A stretch of 64,000 bases of DNA from Pinibacter soli (lineage in GTDB: Bacteria > Bacteroidota > Bacteroidia > Chitinophagales > Chitinophagaceae): positions 181,897 through 245,896 of the forward strand of contig NZ_JASBRG010000007.1 of the NCBI RefSeq assembly GCF_029961145.1, in the 5' to 3' direction. Below the pieces are notes generated by a model. The model worked only from the letters and a program-made list of their open reading frames with translations, ran no database searches and had not been told where the DNA came from. How positions within the stretch are numbered: position 1 is the stretch's first letter; each line of letters begins with the position of its first letter. Shown piece after piece: positions 35,128 through 42,026 of this stretch. A program made the position numbers and the translations under genes.

Positions 35128-36690
35128 ATGATCAAATTGTACCCAAACCGTGTGCGCAAAGCACTCTTGACTTTAACAGTCGCTTCTTTCTCTTCTATTT
35201 CTTTATTTGCACAATGCCCAACAGGATCTATCACCGCTGTAGACGGCGGAACTTACGGTAGCGGACAGATAGTGTGTGGTTCTAGCCTTGCCAACAATCA
35301 GTCAATTACTCTTAACAGTGGTTCACAACTGGTAATTCCAACAGGAACAACGTTTAAAGCTACTATTAATGCAGCAAACAATGTTGAGATCTATGTGCAG
35401 GCAAATGCAACTTTCCAACCAAAGAAAGTGAACAATTTCGGTGGTAAAGTCACTAACTACGGCACTACAACAATTGATTTTACCTTAGCTGGTGGTAGTC
35501 AGATTCTTAATGCATCGACAATGAATATTAACGGTGCTAATTTTAACGGTCAGGTTACTATTAATAACACTGCATGTGGTTATTTGACTACAAATGCGCT
35601 GACTTTTAATTCTAATGCTTCTACAATTACCAACAGCGGTTCGCTGCTCGTTAACGGCGGCCTGACACTTGAAACAGGTAATCAATTGACTAACAGAGGT
35701 CAAATGTATGTTTACGGAACTTATATTCTGCGCGGAAAAATCACTAACGAGGGCAAGCTTGTTTTAGGTAGCAATGCCGGTACTGGCATATCCGGAAACG
35801 ACTCCCTGATAAATAAAAATGTATTGGTAGTAGACGGTAGCGCTACAATTAGCAAAGCGATCCGCAACGATGGTTTGATTTGGATAGCAGGTAGTACAAC
35901 TTTTACATCAGCCAACAATTTCACCCAAACAAACACTGTTTCTTATCTCAGAATTGATGGGGCTGTTTCATATGCTGATGTTATCGCCGGTACAGGGTAT
36001 GCTCGTATCGCAGGCGCTAAAAGCGGAACCGGTTCGTTTTTCTTGGCGACAGCGCCAACAGCTATAGATACTTTTAACTTTGTAGCAAATGGTGCTAGCC
36101 CTGCAAAACCATGTGGACTTGACGAGAGTTCTGGAATTCTACCAATCGTTCTGCAGAACTTTACTGCAAGAGCAAGTGGTAACGCAGCACAATTAAACTG
36201 GTCAACTGTTTCTGAATTGAACGGAAAAGCAATGATCGTTCAACGCAGCACTGACGGTACTAACTTTGAAGATATCCAGACAGTTGCTTCAAAAACAAAT
36301 AGCACAATTGTTCAAAATTATTCTTATATTGATAACAACGTAGCGAATGGCGTTAACTACTACCGTTTGAAACTTGTTTCAACTGATGCTCCAGTTGCTT
36401 ACAGCGCGGTAGTTGCGGTAAAATTCAGTGTGACTACAGAACAACAAGCGATCAGCGTGTTCCCTAATCCGTTCACTGATCATTTCACTGTGAAGTTTGC
36501 AGATGTGAAAGGCGGTGGTAATGTTGTTGCTAAATTATACAATGCACAAGGTGCTGTTATTTTGGTACAATCATTCAACAGTGCAGCTTCTGTAACAATC
36601 AATACACCAGCAAGTTTGGCAAAAGGTGTATACGTATTGGAAATTAGCGCTAACGGCGAAAAATATTATCATAGATTAATGAAGCTTTAA
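35128..36690 (+). CDS. Secreted beta-rich protein with type IX secretion sorting domain
   Basis: 520 residues. Signal peptide MIKLYPNRVRKALLTLTVAS to SLFAQ. Residues about 30-330 are Asn/Thr/Gly-rich short repeats with parallel beta-helix character (NNSGSLLVNGGLTLETGN; LTNRGQMYVYGTYIL; ITNEGKLVLGSNAG). Then a fibronectin-like block (ILPIVLQNFTARASGNAAQL; YSYIDNNVANGVNYYRLKLV) and the T9SS type A sorting domain (ISVFPNPFTDHFTVKF to KGVYVLEISANGEKYYHRLM), which directs export through the outer membrane and attachment to the cell surface. The role is probably as an adhesin or matrix protein. Codon 1 may alternatively be at MIKLYPN only; no other ATG fits. Confidence 0.92.
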   Translation: MIKLYPNRVRKALLTLTVASFSSISLFAQCPTGSITAVDGGTYGSGQIVCGSSLANNQSITLNSGSQLVIPTGTTFKATINAANNVEIYVQANATFQPKKVNNFGGKVTNYGTTTIDFTLAGGSQILNASTMNINGANFNGQVTINNTACGYLTTNALTFNSNASTITNSGSLLVNGGLTLETGNQLTNRGQMYVYGTYILRGKITNEGKLVLGSNAGTGISGNDSLINKNVLVVDGSATISKAIRNDGLIWIAGSTTFTSANNFTQTNTVSYLRIDGAVSYADVIAGTGYARIAGAKSGTGSFFLATAPTAIDTFNFVANGASPAKPCGLDESSGILPIVLQNFTARASGNAAQLNWSTVSELNGKAMIVQRSTDGTNFEDIQTVASKTNSTIVQNYSYIDNNVANGVNYYRLKLVSTDAPVAYSAVVAVKFSVTTEQQAISVFPNPFTDHFTVKFADVKGGGNVVAKLYNAQGAVILVQSFNSAASVTINTPASLAKGVYVLEISANGEKYYHRLMKL

Positions 36691-36714
36691 TCAAGCATTC
36701 CGACACATTTCCTG

Positions 36715-36741
36715 AGCCCTGGCTTACGCCGGGGCTTTTTT
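36715..36741 (+). terminator. Terminator of the T9SS gene
   Basis: AGCCCTGGC/GCCGGGGCT stem, loop TTAC, then a T-run at 36736-36741. 24 bases after the stop. Confidence 0.9.
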
Positions 36742-36749
36742 GTGCTTTT

Positions 36750-36884
36750 GCCACAGAGGCACAGAGAACACAGAGGAATAAGAAAAAATCAAAAAATGTC
36801 TGATAGTAATAGAGCTTTTAGATTGTCGAACATTTTGACTTTTGACTCGAATTTAAACTCAGTGCCCTTTGTGCCTCTGTGGCA
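36750..36884. repeat. Family B inverted repeat between convergent terminators
   Basis: Left arm 36749-36777 (CCACAGAGGCACAGAGAACA and onward), right arm 36860-36884 (CAGTGCCCTTTGTGCCTCTG, then TGGCA). It lies exactly between the terminators of two convergent genes. Confidence 0.85.
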
Positions 36885-36907
36885 AAAAAAAGACGCCGTA
36901 AGGCGTC
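36884..36907 (-). terminator. Terminator of der
   Basis: GACGCC/GGCGTC stem with loop GTAA (36892-36907); on the minus strand it is followed by eight T residues. Confidence 0.9.
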
Positions 36908-36930
36908 TCAAATAACTATAGCAAAGTCTC

Positions 36931-38247
36931 TTATTTCTTCCTGAAGAAAATCCTTATCGGAACTCCCTTAAAGTTGAAATCTTCTCTCAACTTGTTTTCA
37001 AGGTAATTCTTGTATGGAGTTTTGATATCATCCGGATAGTTCGTGAAGAATGCGAATGATGGAACGTTTGTCGGCAATTGCGTTACGTACTTGATCGAAA
37101 CTGCGTGACCGCGTACAACCGGCGCGTGGTATGCTTTCATTGCATTTTGCATCGCTTCATTCAACTGTGAAGTTGGGATTTTGCGTTGCTTGTTTTCAAA
37201 CACTTCCAACCCCATTTCGATGGCTTTGAAAATTCTTGTTTTATCTTTTACTGAGATGAAAATAATAGGTACGTCAGTAAACGGCGCAATTTTTAGCTTC
37301 AGTTGTTTCTCGTAATCACGGGCAGTATTGGTTTCTTTTTCCATCAGATCCCATTTGTTTACCAAGAAAACAATACCCTTTCCTTTTTTTGCAGCAAGAC
37401 CGAAGATATTCAGGTCCTGCGCCGTGATACCTTGTTTCGCGTCGATCAGCAGCAAACAAACATCTGCTTCGTCCATTGCTTTGATGGCGCGGATAACAGA
37501 GTAAAATTCCAGGTCCTCACTCACTTTATTTTTACGACGGATACCTGCCGTATCGATCAAAACGAATTCTTTCTCGAAAAGGTTATAGTGCGTGTGAATA
37601 GTGTCACGCGTAGTACCCGCGATGTCGCTTACAATGGTTCTTTCCTCTCCCACCAATGCATTCAGCAAAGAAGATTTACCAACGTTGGGCTGACCAATGA
37701 TCGCAAATTTTGGAAGCGGTTTTTCATCCTCCATTGCCTGCAGATGATCATCTGTGATAAGAGCACTAACTGCATCGAGCAATTCACCCGACCCACTACC
37801 GCTCATAGCGGAAATGAAGAATGTATTTTCGAGCCCCAGGCCGTAAAACTCAGAGGCTTCCAAATATCTTTCGTGGTTGTCCACTTTGTTTACTGCAAGG
37901 AAAACTGGTTTGGGAGAACGGCGCAAAAGGTCTGCCATTGCATCATCCAGATCGGTGATACCAGTAACGGTATCCGTCATAAAGATGACGGCGTTCGCTT
38001 CTTCCAACGCGATTAACACCTGCTTTTTTATTTCTCTTTCAAAAACGTCTTCACTCTGAGGCACAAATCCTCCTGTATCAATTACGTTGAATGACTTTCC
38101 GGCCCATTCCGCCACTCCATACTGACGGTCGCGTGTTACACCGCTAACATCATCAACAATAGCTTTACGCTGCTCCAACAAACGGTTGAAGAACGTACTT
38201 TTTCCCACATTGGGCCTTCCTACTATTGCCACTGTAAATCCTGCCAT
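36931..38247 (-). CDS. der: Ribosome biogenesis GTPase Der
   Basis: 438 residues with two tandem GTPase domains and a KH-like C-terminal domain, needed for assembly of the large ribosomal subunit. Domain 1: GRPNVGKSTFFN (10-21), switch DDVSGVTRDR, DTGGFV, NKVD. Domain 2: GQPNVGKSSLLN (about 182-193), DIAGTTRDTI, DTAGIRRK, VNKWDLMEK. C-terminal KYVTQLPTNVPSFAFFTNYP and FNFKGVPIRIFFRKK. All G-motifs are intact. On the same strand as era, 139 bases further downstream. Confidence 0.97.
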   Translation of the reverse strand: MAGFTVAIVGRPNVGKSTFFNRLLEQRKAIVDDVSGVTRDRQYGVAEWAGKSFNVIDTGGFVPQSEDVFEREIKKQVLIALEEANAVIFMTDTVTGITDLDDAMADLLRRSPKPVFLAVNKVDNHERYLEASEFYGLGLENTFFISAMSGSGSGELLDAVSALITDDHLQAMEDEKPLPKFAIIGQPNVGKSSLLNALVGEERTIVSDIAGTTRDTIHTHYNLFEKEFVLIDTAGIRRKNKVSEDLEFYSVIRAIKAMDEADVCLLLIDAKQGITAQDLNIFGLAAKKGKGIVFLVNKWDLMEKETNTARDYEKQLKLKIAPFTDVPIIFISVKDKTRIFKAIEMGLEVFENKQRKIPTSQLNEAMQNAMKAYHAPVVRGHAVSIKYVTQLPTNVPSFAFFTNYPDDIKTPYKNYLENKLREDFNFKGVPIRIFFRKK

Positions 38248-38319
38248 GATTCTTTATTTTATTTTGGAACGCAGATTTTTAAGATTGTCATGATTCTTCT
38301 GATGATATTCTGTCATTCC

Positions 38320-38390
38320 TGAAACTCTATTTCAATTAAGAATAATGCACTTAAACAATTCTTAATTCTTAATTTTTAATTCTTAATTAT
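38320..38390. repeat. Family J inverted repeat; contains the era stop
   Basis: Left part CAATTAAGAATAATGCAC (38333-38350), right arm 38354-38390 made of TTCTTAA units. The era stop TAA (38387-38389) lies in the right arm. The left arm is much shorter than the right one. Confidence 0.7.
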
Positions 38391-39256
38391 TTATATCCGT
38401 ATTCCTTCAAGAACGTCTCATTATCTCTCCACTTCGGACGCACCTTTACAAACAGTTCGAGGAACACTTTGTTGCCGACAAACTTTTCAATTTCGCCTCT
38501 TGCCTGTGTACCCAACTTTTTGATCATGCTGCCTTTTTCGCCAAGAAGAATGCCCTTTTGGGTATCGCGCTGCACAATAATATCTGCTGTAATTTTTATT
38601 AAGGTCTGTTTTTCTTTAAACTCCTGCACTAAAACAGTGGTGTGGTAAGGAATTTCATCCTGGTACAGTTGATAGATCTGTTCACGGATCAACTCTCCCA
38701 CAAAAAAACGTGTCGACAGATCACTCAACTCATCGCCTTCGAAGAAAGGTTCGCCTTCCGGCAAAAATGAAAGGATTTCTTTCAGCAATTCATCGATGCC
38801 TATTTTTTTTAGAGCAGAAACTGCCACTACTTTTTTTGCGTAGCTTTTCTCTTTAAAAAAGTTTACCGCGTCTTCCAGCTTTGTACCTTTTGCGCCTTCT
38901 ATTTTGTTGATGACAACAAGTGCGGGCACTTTTAGTTTTAAACTGGAGAAAATAGCGTCACATTCTGCGAGATCTTCGTACAAATCGACGAGCAGCAGGG
39001 CCAGATCCGCATCTTCCAAAGCACCTTTTACAGACTGCATCATTTTTTCATGCAGCTTGTACTTCGGTTCGATGATACCGGGCGTATCGGAGAAAATGAT
39101 CTGGTAATCTTTTTCGGTCAGAATGCCTTTGATGCGATGGCGTGTCGTTTGCACCTTCGGTGAAACGATGGCCAGCTTTTCATCCATAAAAGCATTGAGC
39201 AAAGTGCTCTTTCCCGCGTTGGGCTTTCCAAATATGTTTACAAAACCGGTTTTCAT
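38387..39256 (-). CDS. era: GTPase Era
   Basis: 289 residues. Small GTPase that binds the 3' end of 16S rRNA and helps assemble the 30S subunit. G1 FGKPNAGKSTLLN (8-20), G2 region SPKVQTTRHRIKG, G3 DTPGII, G4 NKIE, then the KH domain with ERDTQKGILLGEKGSMIKKL read here as VQRDTQKGILLGEKGSMIKK, and the C-terminal FLELFVKVRPKWRDNETFLK. Typical length. It lies upstream of der on the same strand. Confidence 0.97.
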   Translation of the reverse strand: MKTGFVNIFGKPNAGKSTLLNAFMDEKLAIVSPKVQTTRHRIKGILTEKDYQIIFSDTPGIIEPKYKLHEKMMQSVKGALEDADLALLLVDLYEDLAECDAIFSSLKLKVPALVVINKIEGAKGTKLEDAVNFFKEKSYAKKVVAVSALKKIGIDELLKEILSFLPEGEPFFEGDELSDLSTRFFVGELIREQIYQLYQDEIPYHTTVLVQEFKEKQTLIKITADIIVQRDTQKGILLGEKGSMIKKLGTQARGEIEKFVGNKVFLELFVKVRPKWRDNETFLKEYGYK

Positions 39257-39264
39257 GACTTTTT

Positions 39265-39302
39265 TATTTCACGCAAAGACGCTAAGTGGCGCAAAGATCG
39301 CA
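39265..39302. repeat. Single family E arm upstream of era
   Basis: TTTCACGCAAAGACGCTAAG and GTGGCGCAAAGATCGCAAAG follow each other without a facing arm, so the element is either half lost or a solo unit. Confidence 0.6.
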
Positions 39303-39348
39303 AAGAAATTCCGTTAAATAGACTACCCATAACCATTCAGGTCAAAAA

Positions 39349-39843
39349 TCAACTCATCTCATAGTTCATGAGTAAAAGATTTTGACTACTTCTTGGATTA
39401 TCATGAATCCTTCTATTGAGTTCACGTTGTTCGCTATTCCAATTGGCTTCCTCAATTACCTTGCATGTATCATCCACACAATAGACCATATAGTTTTTGC
39501 CTGCCAAATCTTTATAGACTGCAGCTAATGCTTGAGCAGTACTAGTTTCCTGACTAATATCTAACACCATTTCTGAAGGGATGGAATAACCAATTATTGG
39601 AGTTCGCCAAGTACCACTTGGGTCTTTTTCTATGAATCTTACAAACAATGCTGGCCCTTTGCCAATATTCATAAGTACCCAATTCTTATTCTTTACTCTA
39701 ATAAAATCAAGAACTGGCTTTTGCAAATTTTTATCAAAGGAATCTCTTTGTTTTTGAGCAAAGTAGACAAGAATTGCTATCGATACTGTTGCAATCGTTC
39801 CAATAATTTCAAATATATCCTTTACTATTTCCAAACAATTCAT
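39349..39843 (-). CDS. Hypothetical protein with N-terminal membrane helix
   Basis: 164 residues from ATG at 39843 (MNCLEIVKDIFEIIGTIATV). A start 15 codons earlier at 39888 is rejected because it lies inside the tRNA terminator hairpin. One membrane segment (about 11-29, FEIIGTIATVSIAILVYFAQ), then KQRDSFDKNLQKPVLDFI and a soluble beta-rich domain (NKNWVLMNIGKGPALFVRFI; YMVYCVDDTCKVIEE). The NIGKGPAL motif recurs in many small membrane-anchored proteins of unknown role. I do not recognise a named family. Confidence 0.65.
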   Translation of the reverse strand: MNCLEIVKDIFEIIGTIATVSIAILVYFAQKQRDSFDKNLQKPVLDFIRVKNKNWVLMNIGKGPALFVRFIEKDPSGTWRTPIIGYSIPSEMVLDISQETSTAQALAAVYKDLAGKNYMVYCVDDTCKVIEEANWNSEQRELNRRIHDNPRSSQNLLLMNYEMS

Positions 39844-39874
39844 AAAGAAGATTAGCTTATCAAAATCCTCAAAT

Positions 39875-39896
39875 GAAAAAAGGCTCATACGAGCCT
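39875..39896 (-). terminator. Terminator of the initiator tRNA
   Basis: AGGCTC/GAGCCT stem with loop ATAC in plus-strand order (39881-39896); on the minus strand it is followed by TTTTTC. It begins 10 bases after the tRNA 3' end. Confidence 0.88.
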
Positions 39897-39905
39897 CTTT
39901 TTGTG

Positions 39906-39977
<72 letters not shown>

Positions 39978-40116
39978 ATATAATATGTTTAAAATGTTCA
40001 AGTTTCGTCCCAATCGCGGTTATCGCTGTACCGTTTGTTTCGATTGGAGTGCAAAGATAGGGATAAGAAATTGACTACCAAATATTTTTTAAAAATTTTC
40101 AAAGTTTTTTTGGGAG

Positions 40117-40174
40117 AACGCTCAATGGTGAACGCCTAATGCCCAATGCGGAGTCAGTGCATTAGGCATTAGGC
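40117..40174. repeat. Family G inverted repeat after a DUF2807 gene
   Basis: ACGCCTAATGCCCAATGC faces GCATTAGGCATTAGGC (40159-40174). It ends 11 bases from the stop of the first DUF2807 gene. Confidence 0.8.
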
Positions 40175-40184
40175 CTCCAGCACT

Positions 40185-40901
40185 TTACTTATCCTTCTTC
40201 ACAATGCTGCTCGCTCCACTGGATTGAATGTTTTTAACCAGGCCCGTTCCTTTATAATATATGTCGCTGGCTCCGCTCAGTTTTGCATCCAGTTCTTTAT
40301 TTACAGTGATCTTTATTTTGGATGCGCCTGAAGCATTCAAAGAACACCTTTCTGTCAGGAGATCATATCCCTTAAAATCGCTTGCACCGCTCGCAGAAAT
40401 TTCGAGCACTTCTGCACTGCCTTTTATATTTGTGTCACTCGCGCCACTCAAGCCAACAACCAATCTTTTTACTTCCACTTCACCTTTAAAATCGCTGGCT
40501 CCATTCATTGACAACTCAAGCAAGTCACCGGTCAATTTTCCACTTATATATACATCGCTGGCTCCGGAAGATTTGATCAACGTAAGTGTTTTAACGGCAA
40601 TATACACACGTAATTTTTTATCTCCCCTGTTCCATTTGTGTCCCTGATCGTAAGATATTTTAAGCGTATGACCGGAAACCTCCGTGCGAATATGGTCGCG
40701 ATCCTCCACATCTTTGGCACTTACAGCCAATCCTTCTTTATCGGACTGACTTATATATAAATCAATAGCGCTGGACACCTCAATTTCTGTAAAAGTGCCA
40801 ACAGTTCGAGACACCGCGTTCGGGTCGTTTATTACCTTTTCCTGGCCTCTTGCAACTAACGCACCTATGGTAACTAGGATTAAAAAAATAGCTTTTCTCA
40901 T
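40185..40901 (-). CDS. Head-GIN domain (DUF2807) secreted protein, copy 1
   Basis: 238 residues. Signal peptide MRKAIFLILVTIGALVARGQ. The rest is a single right-handed beta-solenoid-like DUF2807 domain with serial S-G-A-S-D turns (KSSGASDVYISGKLTGDLLE; MNGASDFKGEVEVKRLVV; LSGASDTNIKGSAEVLEISA; SGASDIYYKGTGLVKNIQSS). The opening VSRTVGTFTEIEVSSAIDLY is the head-GIN motif. The function is unknown; such proteins are exported and probably surface associated. A paralogue follows upstream at 40989-41702. Confidence 0.9.
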   Translation of the reverse strand: MRKAIFLILVTIGALVARGQEKVINDPNAVSRTVGTFTEIEVSSAIDLYISQSDKEGLAVSAKDVEDRDHIRTEVSGHTLKISYDQGHKWNRGDKKLRVYIAVKTLTLIKSSGASDVYISGKLTGDLLELSMNGASDFKGEVEVKRLVVGLSGASDTNIKGSAEVLEISASGASDFKGYDLLTERCSLNASGASKIKITVNKELDAKLSGASDIYYKGTGLVKNIQSSGASSIVKKDK

Positions 40902-40907
40902 TTGAGT

Positions 40908-40991
40908 TGTAAGTTATGAGTTTTAAGTTTTAAGTTTTGAGATGTTGGGTGCTACATTCAGAGGGGCAACCCCATTTTCAATTTTCAATTA
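40908..40991. repeat. Chimeric repeat: family H left arm, family F right arm
   Basis: Left arm GAGTTGTAAGTTATGAGTTT and onward to 40940; right arm CCCATTTTCAATTTTCAATT (40972-40991) holding the stop of DUF2807 copy 2. The arms do not complement each other. The centre GGGTGCTACATTCAGAGGGG resembles centres of true family F elements. Confidence 0.75.
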
Positions 40992-41702
40992 ATTAGACTT
41001 ATTAATGCTTCCGCCACTTCCAGTAGAGATCTTCACAATATTGCCTGTTCCTTTGTAACGAATACTTCCGCCACTCGATGCTTCGGCTACGAGGCCCGTG
41101 CTTACATTTGTTTCGATAATGCCGCCACTGGCTACATCGGCTGTACAATTTTTTGCTACAAAGTCATATCCTTTAAACACTGCGCCGCTGCTGGTTTTTA
41201 TTACCAGTTCGTCCCCGCTTCCTGAAAGAGATACCTGTGATCCGCTATTTTGGTGCACCACCATTTTACTGCTTTTCATCGTTCCTTTAAAACTGCTCCC
41301 TGAACTAAGACTCAATACCATTTGGCCGGAGCTAAGACTGCCGTCAACCGTGATCTGCACACCCGAAGAACCTTCTAATGCAGCGAGTTCCGGAACGGCT
41401 ACATATACTTTCAATTGCTTACCCTTGGTGCCTCTGGGATATAAACTGTAATCGAAAGAAATCTTCAAAACACCGTCATGAACTTCAGTAATAAGATTGT
41501 TACGATCTTCTACTGTGGCTGCGCTGGCTACCACTTGTTGGGTTCCCTGGGAAAGCATGAGTTGAATGCCTCCCGATACATCAATGGCGTTGAATTTTCC
41601 CACGGTTCTCACTTCTGCGTTGTTGTCTTTCACAACTTTATTCTGCGCTATGGCAACCATGGCAAATGCGAGGCCCAGCAAGGACAAGAGCATTTTTTGC
41701 AT
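40989..41702 (-). CDS. Head-GIN domain (DUF2807) secreted protein, copy 2
   Basis: 237 residues. Signal peptide MQKMLLSLLGLAFAMVAIAQ. Same layout as copy 1 with opening VRTVGKFNAIDVSGGIQLML, but the turns read S-S-G-S/G-G-S (LEGSSGVQITVDGSLSSGQM; HQNSGSQVSLSGSGDELVIK; ASSGGSIRYKGTGNIVKIST) where copy 1 has S-G-A-S-D. The pair is a tandem duplication, 87 bases apart, same strand. It is transcribed divergently from the thiamine receptor gene. Confidence 0.9.
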   Translation of the reverse strand: MQKMLLSLLGLAFAMVAIAQNKVVKDNNAEVRTVGKFNAIDVSGGIQLMLSQGTQQVVASAATVEDRNNLITEVHDGVLKISFDYSLYPRGTKGKQLKVYVAVPELAALEGSSGVQITVDGSLSSGQMVLSLSSGSSFKGTMKSSKMVVHQNSGSQVSLSGSGDELVIKTSSGAVFKGYDFVAKNCTADVASGGIIETNVSTGLVAEASSGGSIRYKGTGNIVKISTGSGGSINKSN

Positions 41703-41769
41703 AACAGTTATTTTAAGGTGTGACGGCCCTGCGGAAAAAAAGTTACAGGTTTTTCCATTTTTTATCCAT

Positions 41770-41777
41770 TAATTTTG
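41770..41777 (+). promoter_or_regulatory. Candidate -7 box for the riboswitch transcript
   Basis: TAATTTTG fits TAnnTTTG and lies about 75 bases before the aptamer. No convincing -33 TTTG is seen at the expected distance. Confidence 0.35.
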
Positions 41778-41853
41778 CGGTATTATTTACAATCAATTAT
41801 AACGACGTGATCCGGGCCCGGCACATTTTTGTAATCGACTTGTAAAATTCAGT

Positions 41854-41939
41854 TCCCGGGGTGCCTAATTTTTGCAAATGCAAAATGGCTGAGATAATAC
41901 CCGTAGAACCTGATCAGGGTAATGCCTGCGCAGGGAAGG
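41854..41939 (+). promoter_or_regulatory. TPP riboswitch (THI element)
   Basis: The aptamer reads GGGGTGCC at 41858-41865, a variable arm AATTTTTGCAAATGCAAAAT, GGCTGAGATAATACCCGT, AGAACCTGATCAGGGTAAT, then GCCTGCGCAGGGAAGG. These are the conserved TPP-box segments in correct order and spacing. The receptor start codon is 88 bases downstream; no clear intrinsic terminator lies between, so control may be at translation or by an anti-anti-sequestor. The receptor frame read upstream of 42027 overlaps the aptamer but is not coding. Confidence 0.95.
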
Positions 41940-42026
41940 TGGCCAAAACTTCGTTGTTTCTATCCGCATTCGCTTACGCAGCATTTCCATCAAAAACAAT
42001 TTTTATTAACCTCAAATGCATTTCGC

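Noticed and set aside
37303-38016. 237-codon open frame opposite der
   Set aside because: Antisense shadow of a conserved GTPase; composition rich in Phe, Cys and His.
41922-42026. Upstream start of the thiamine receptor
   Set aside because: It overlaps the conserved 3' part of the TPP aptamer and lacks a signal peptide; the ATG at 42027 begins a proper one.
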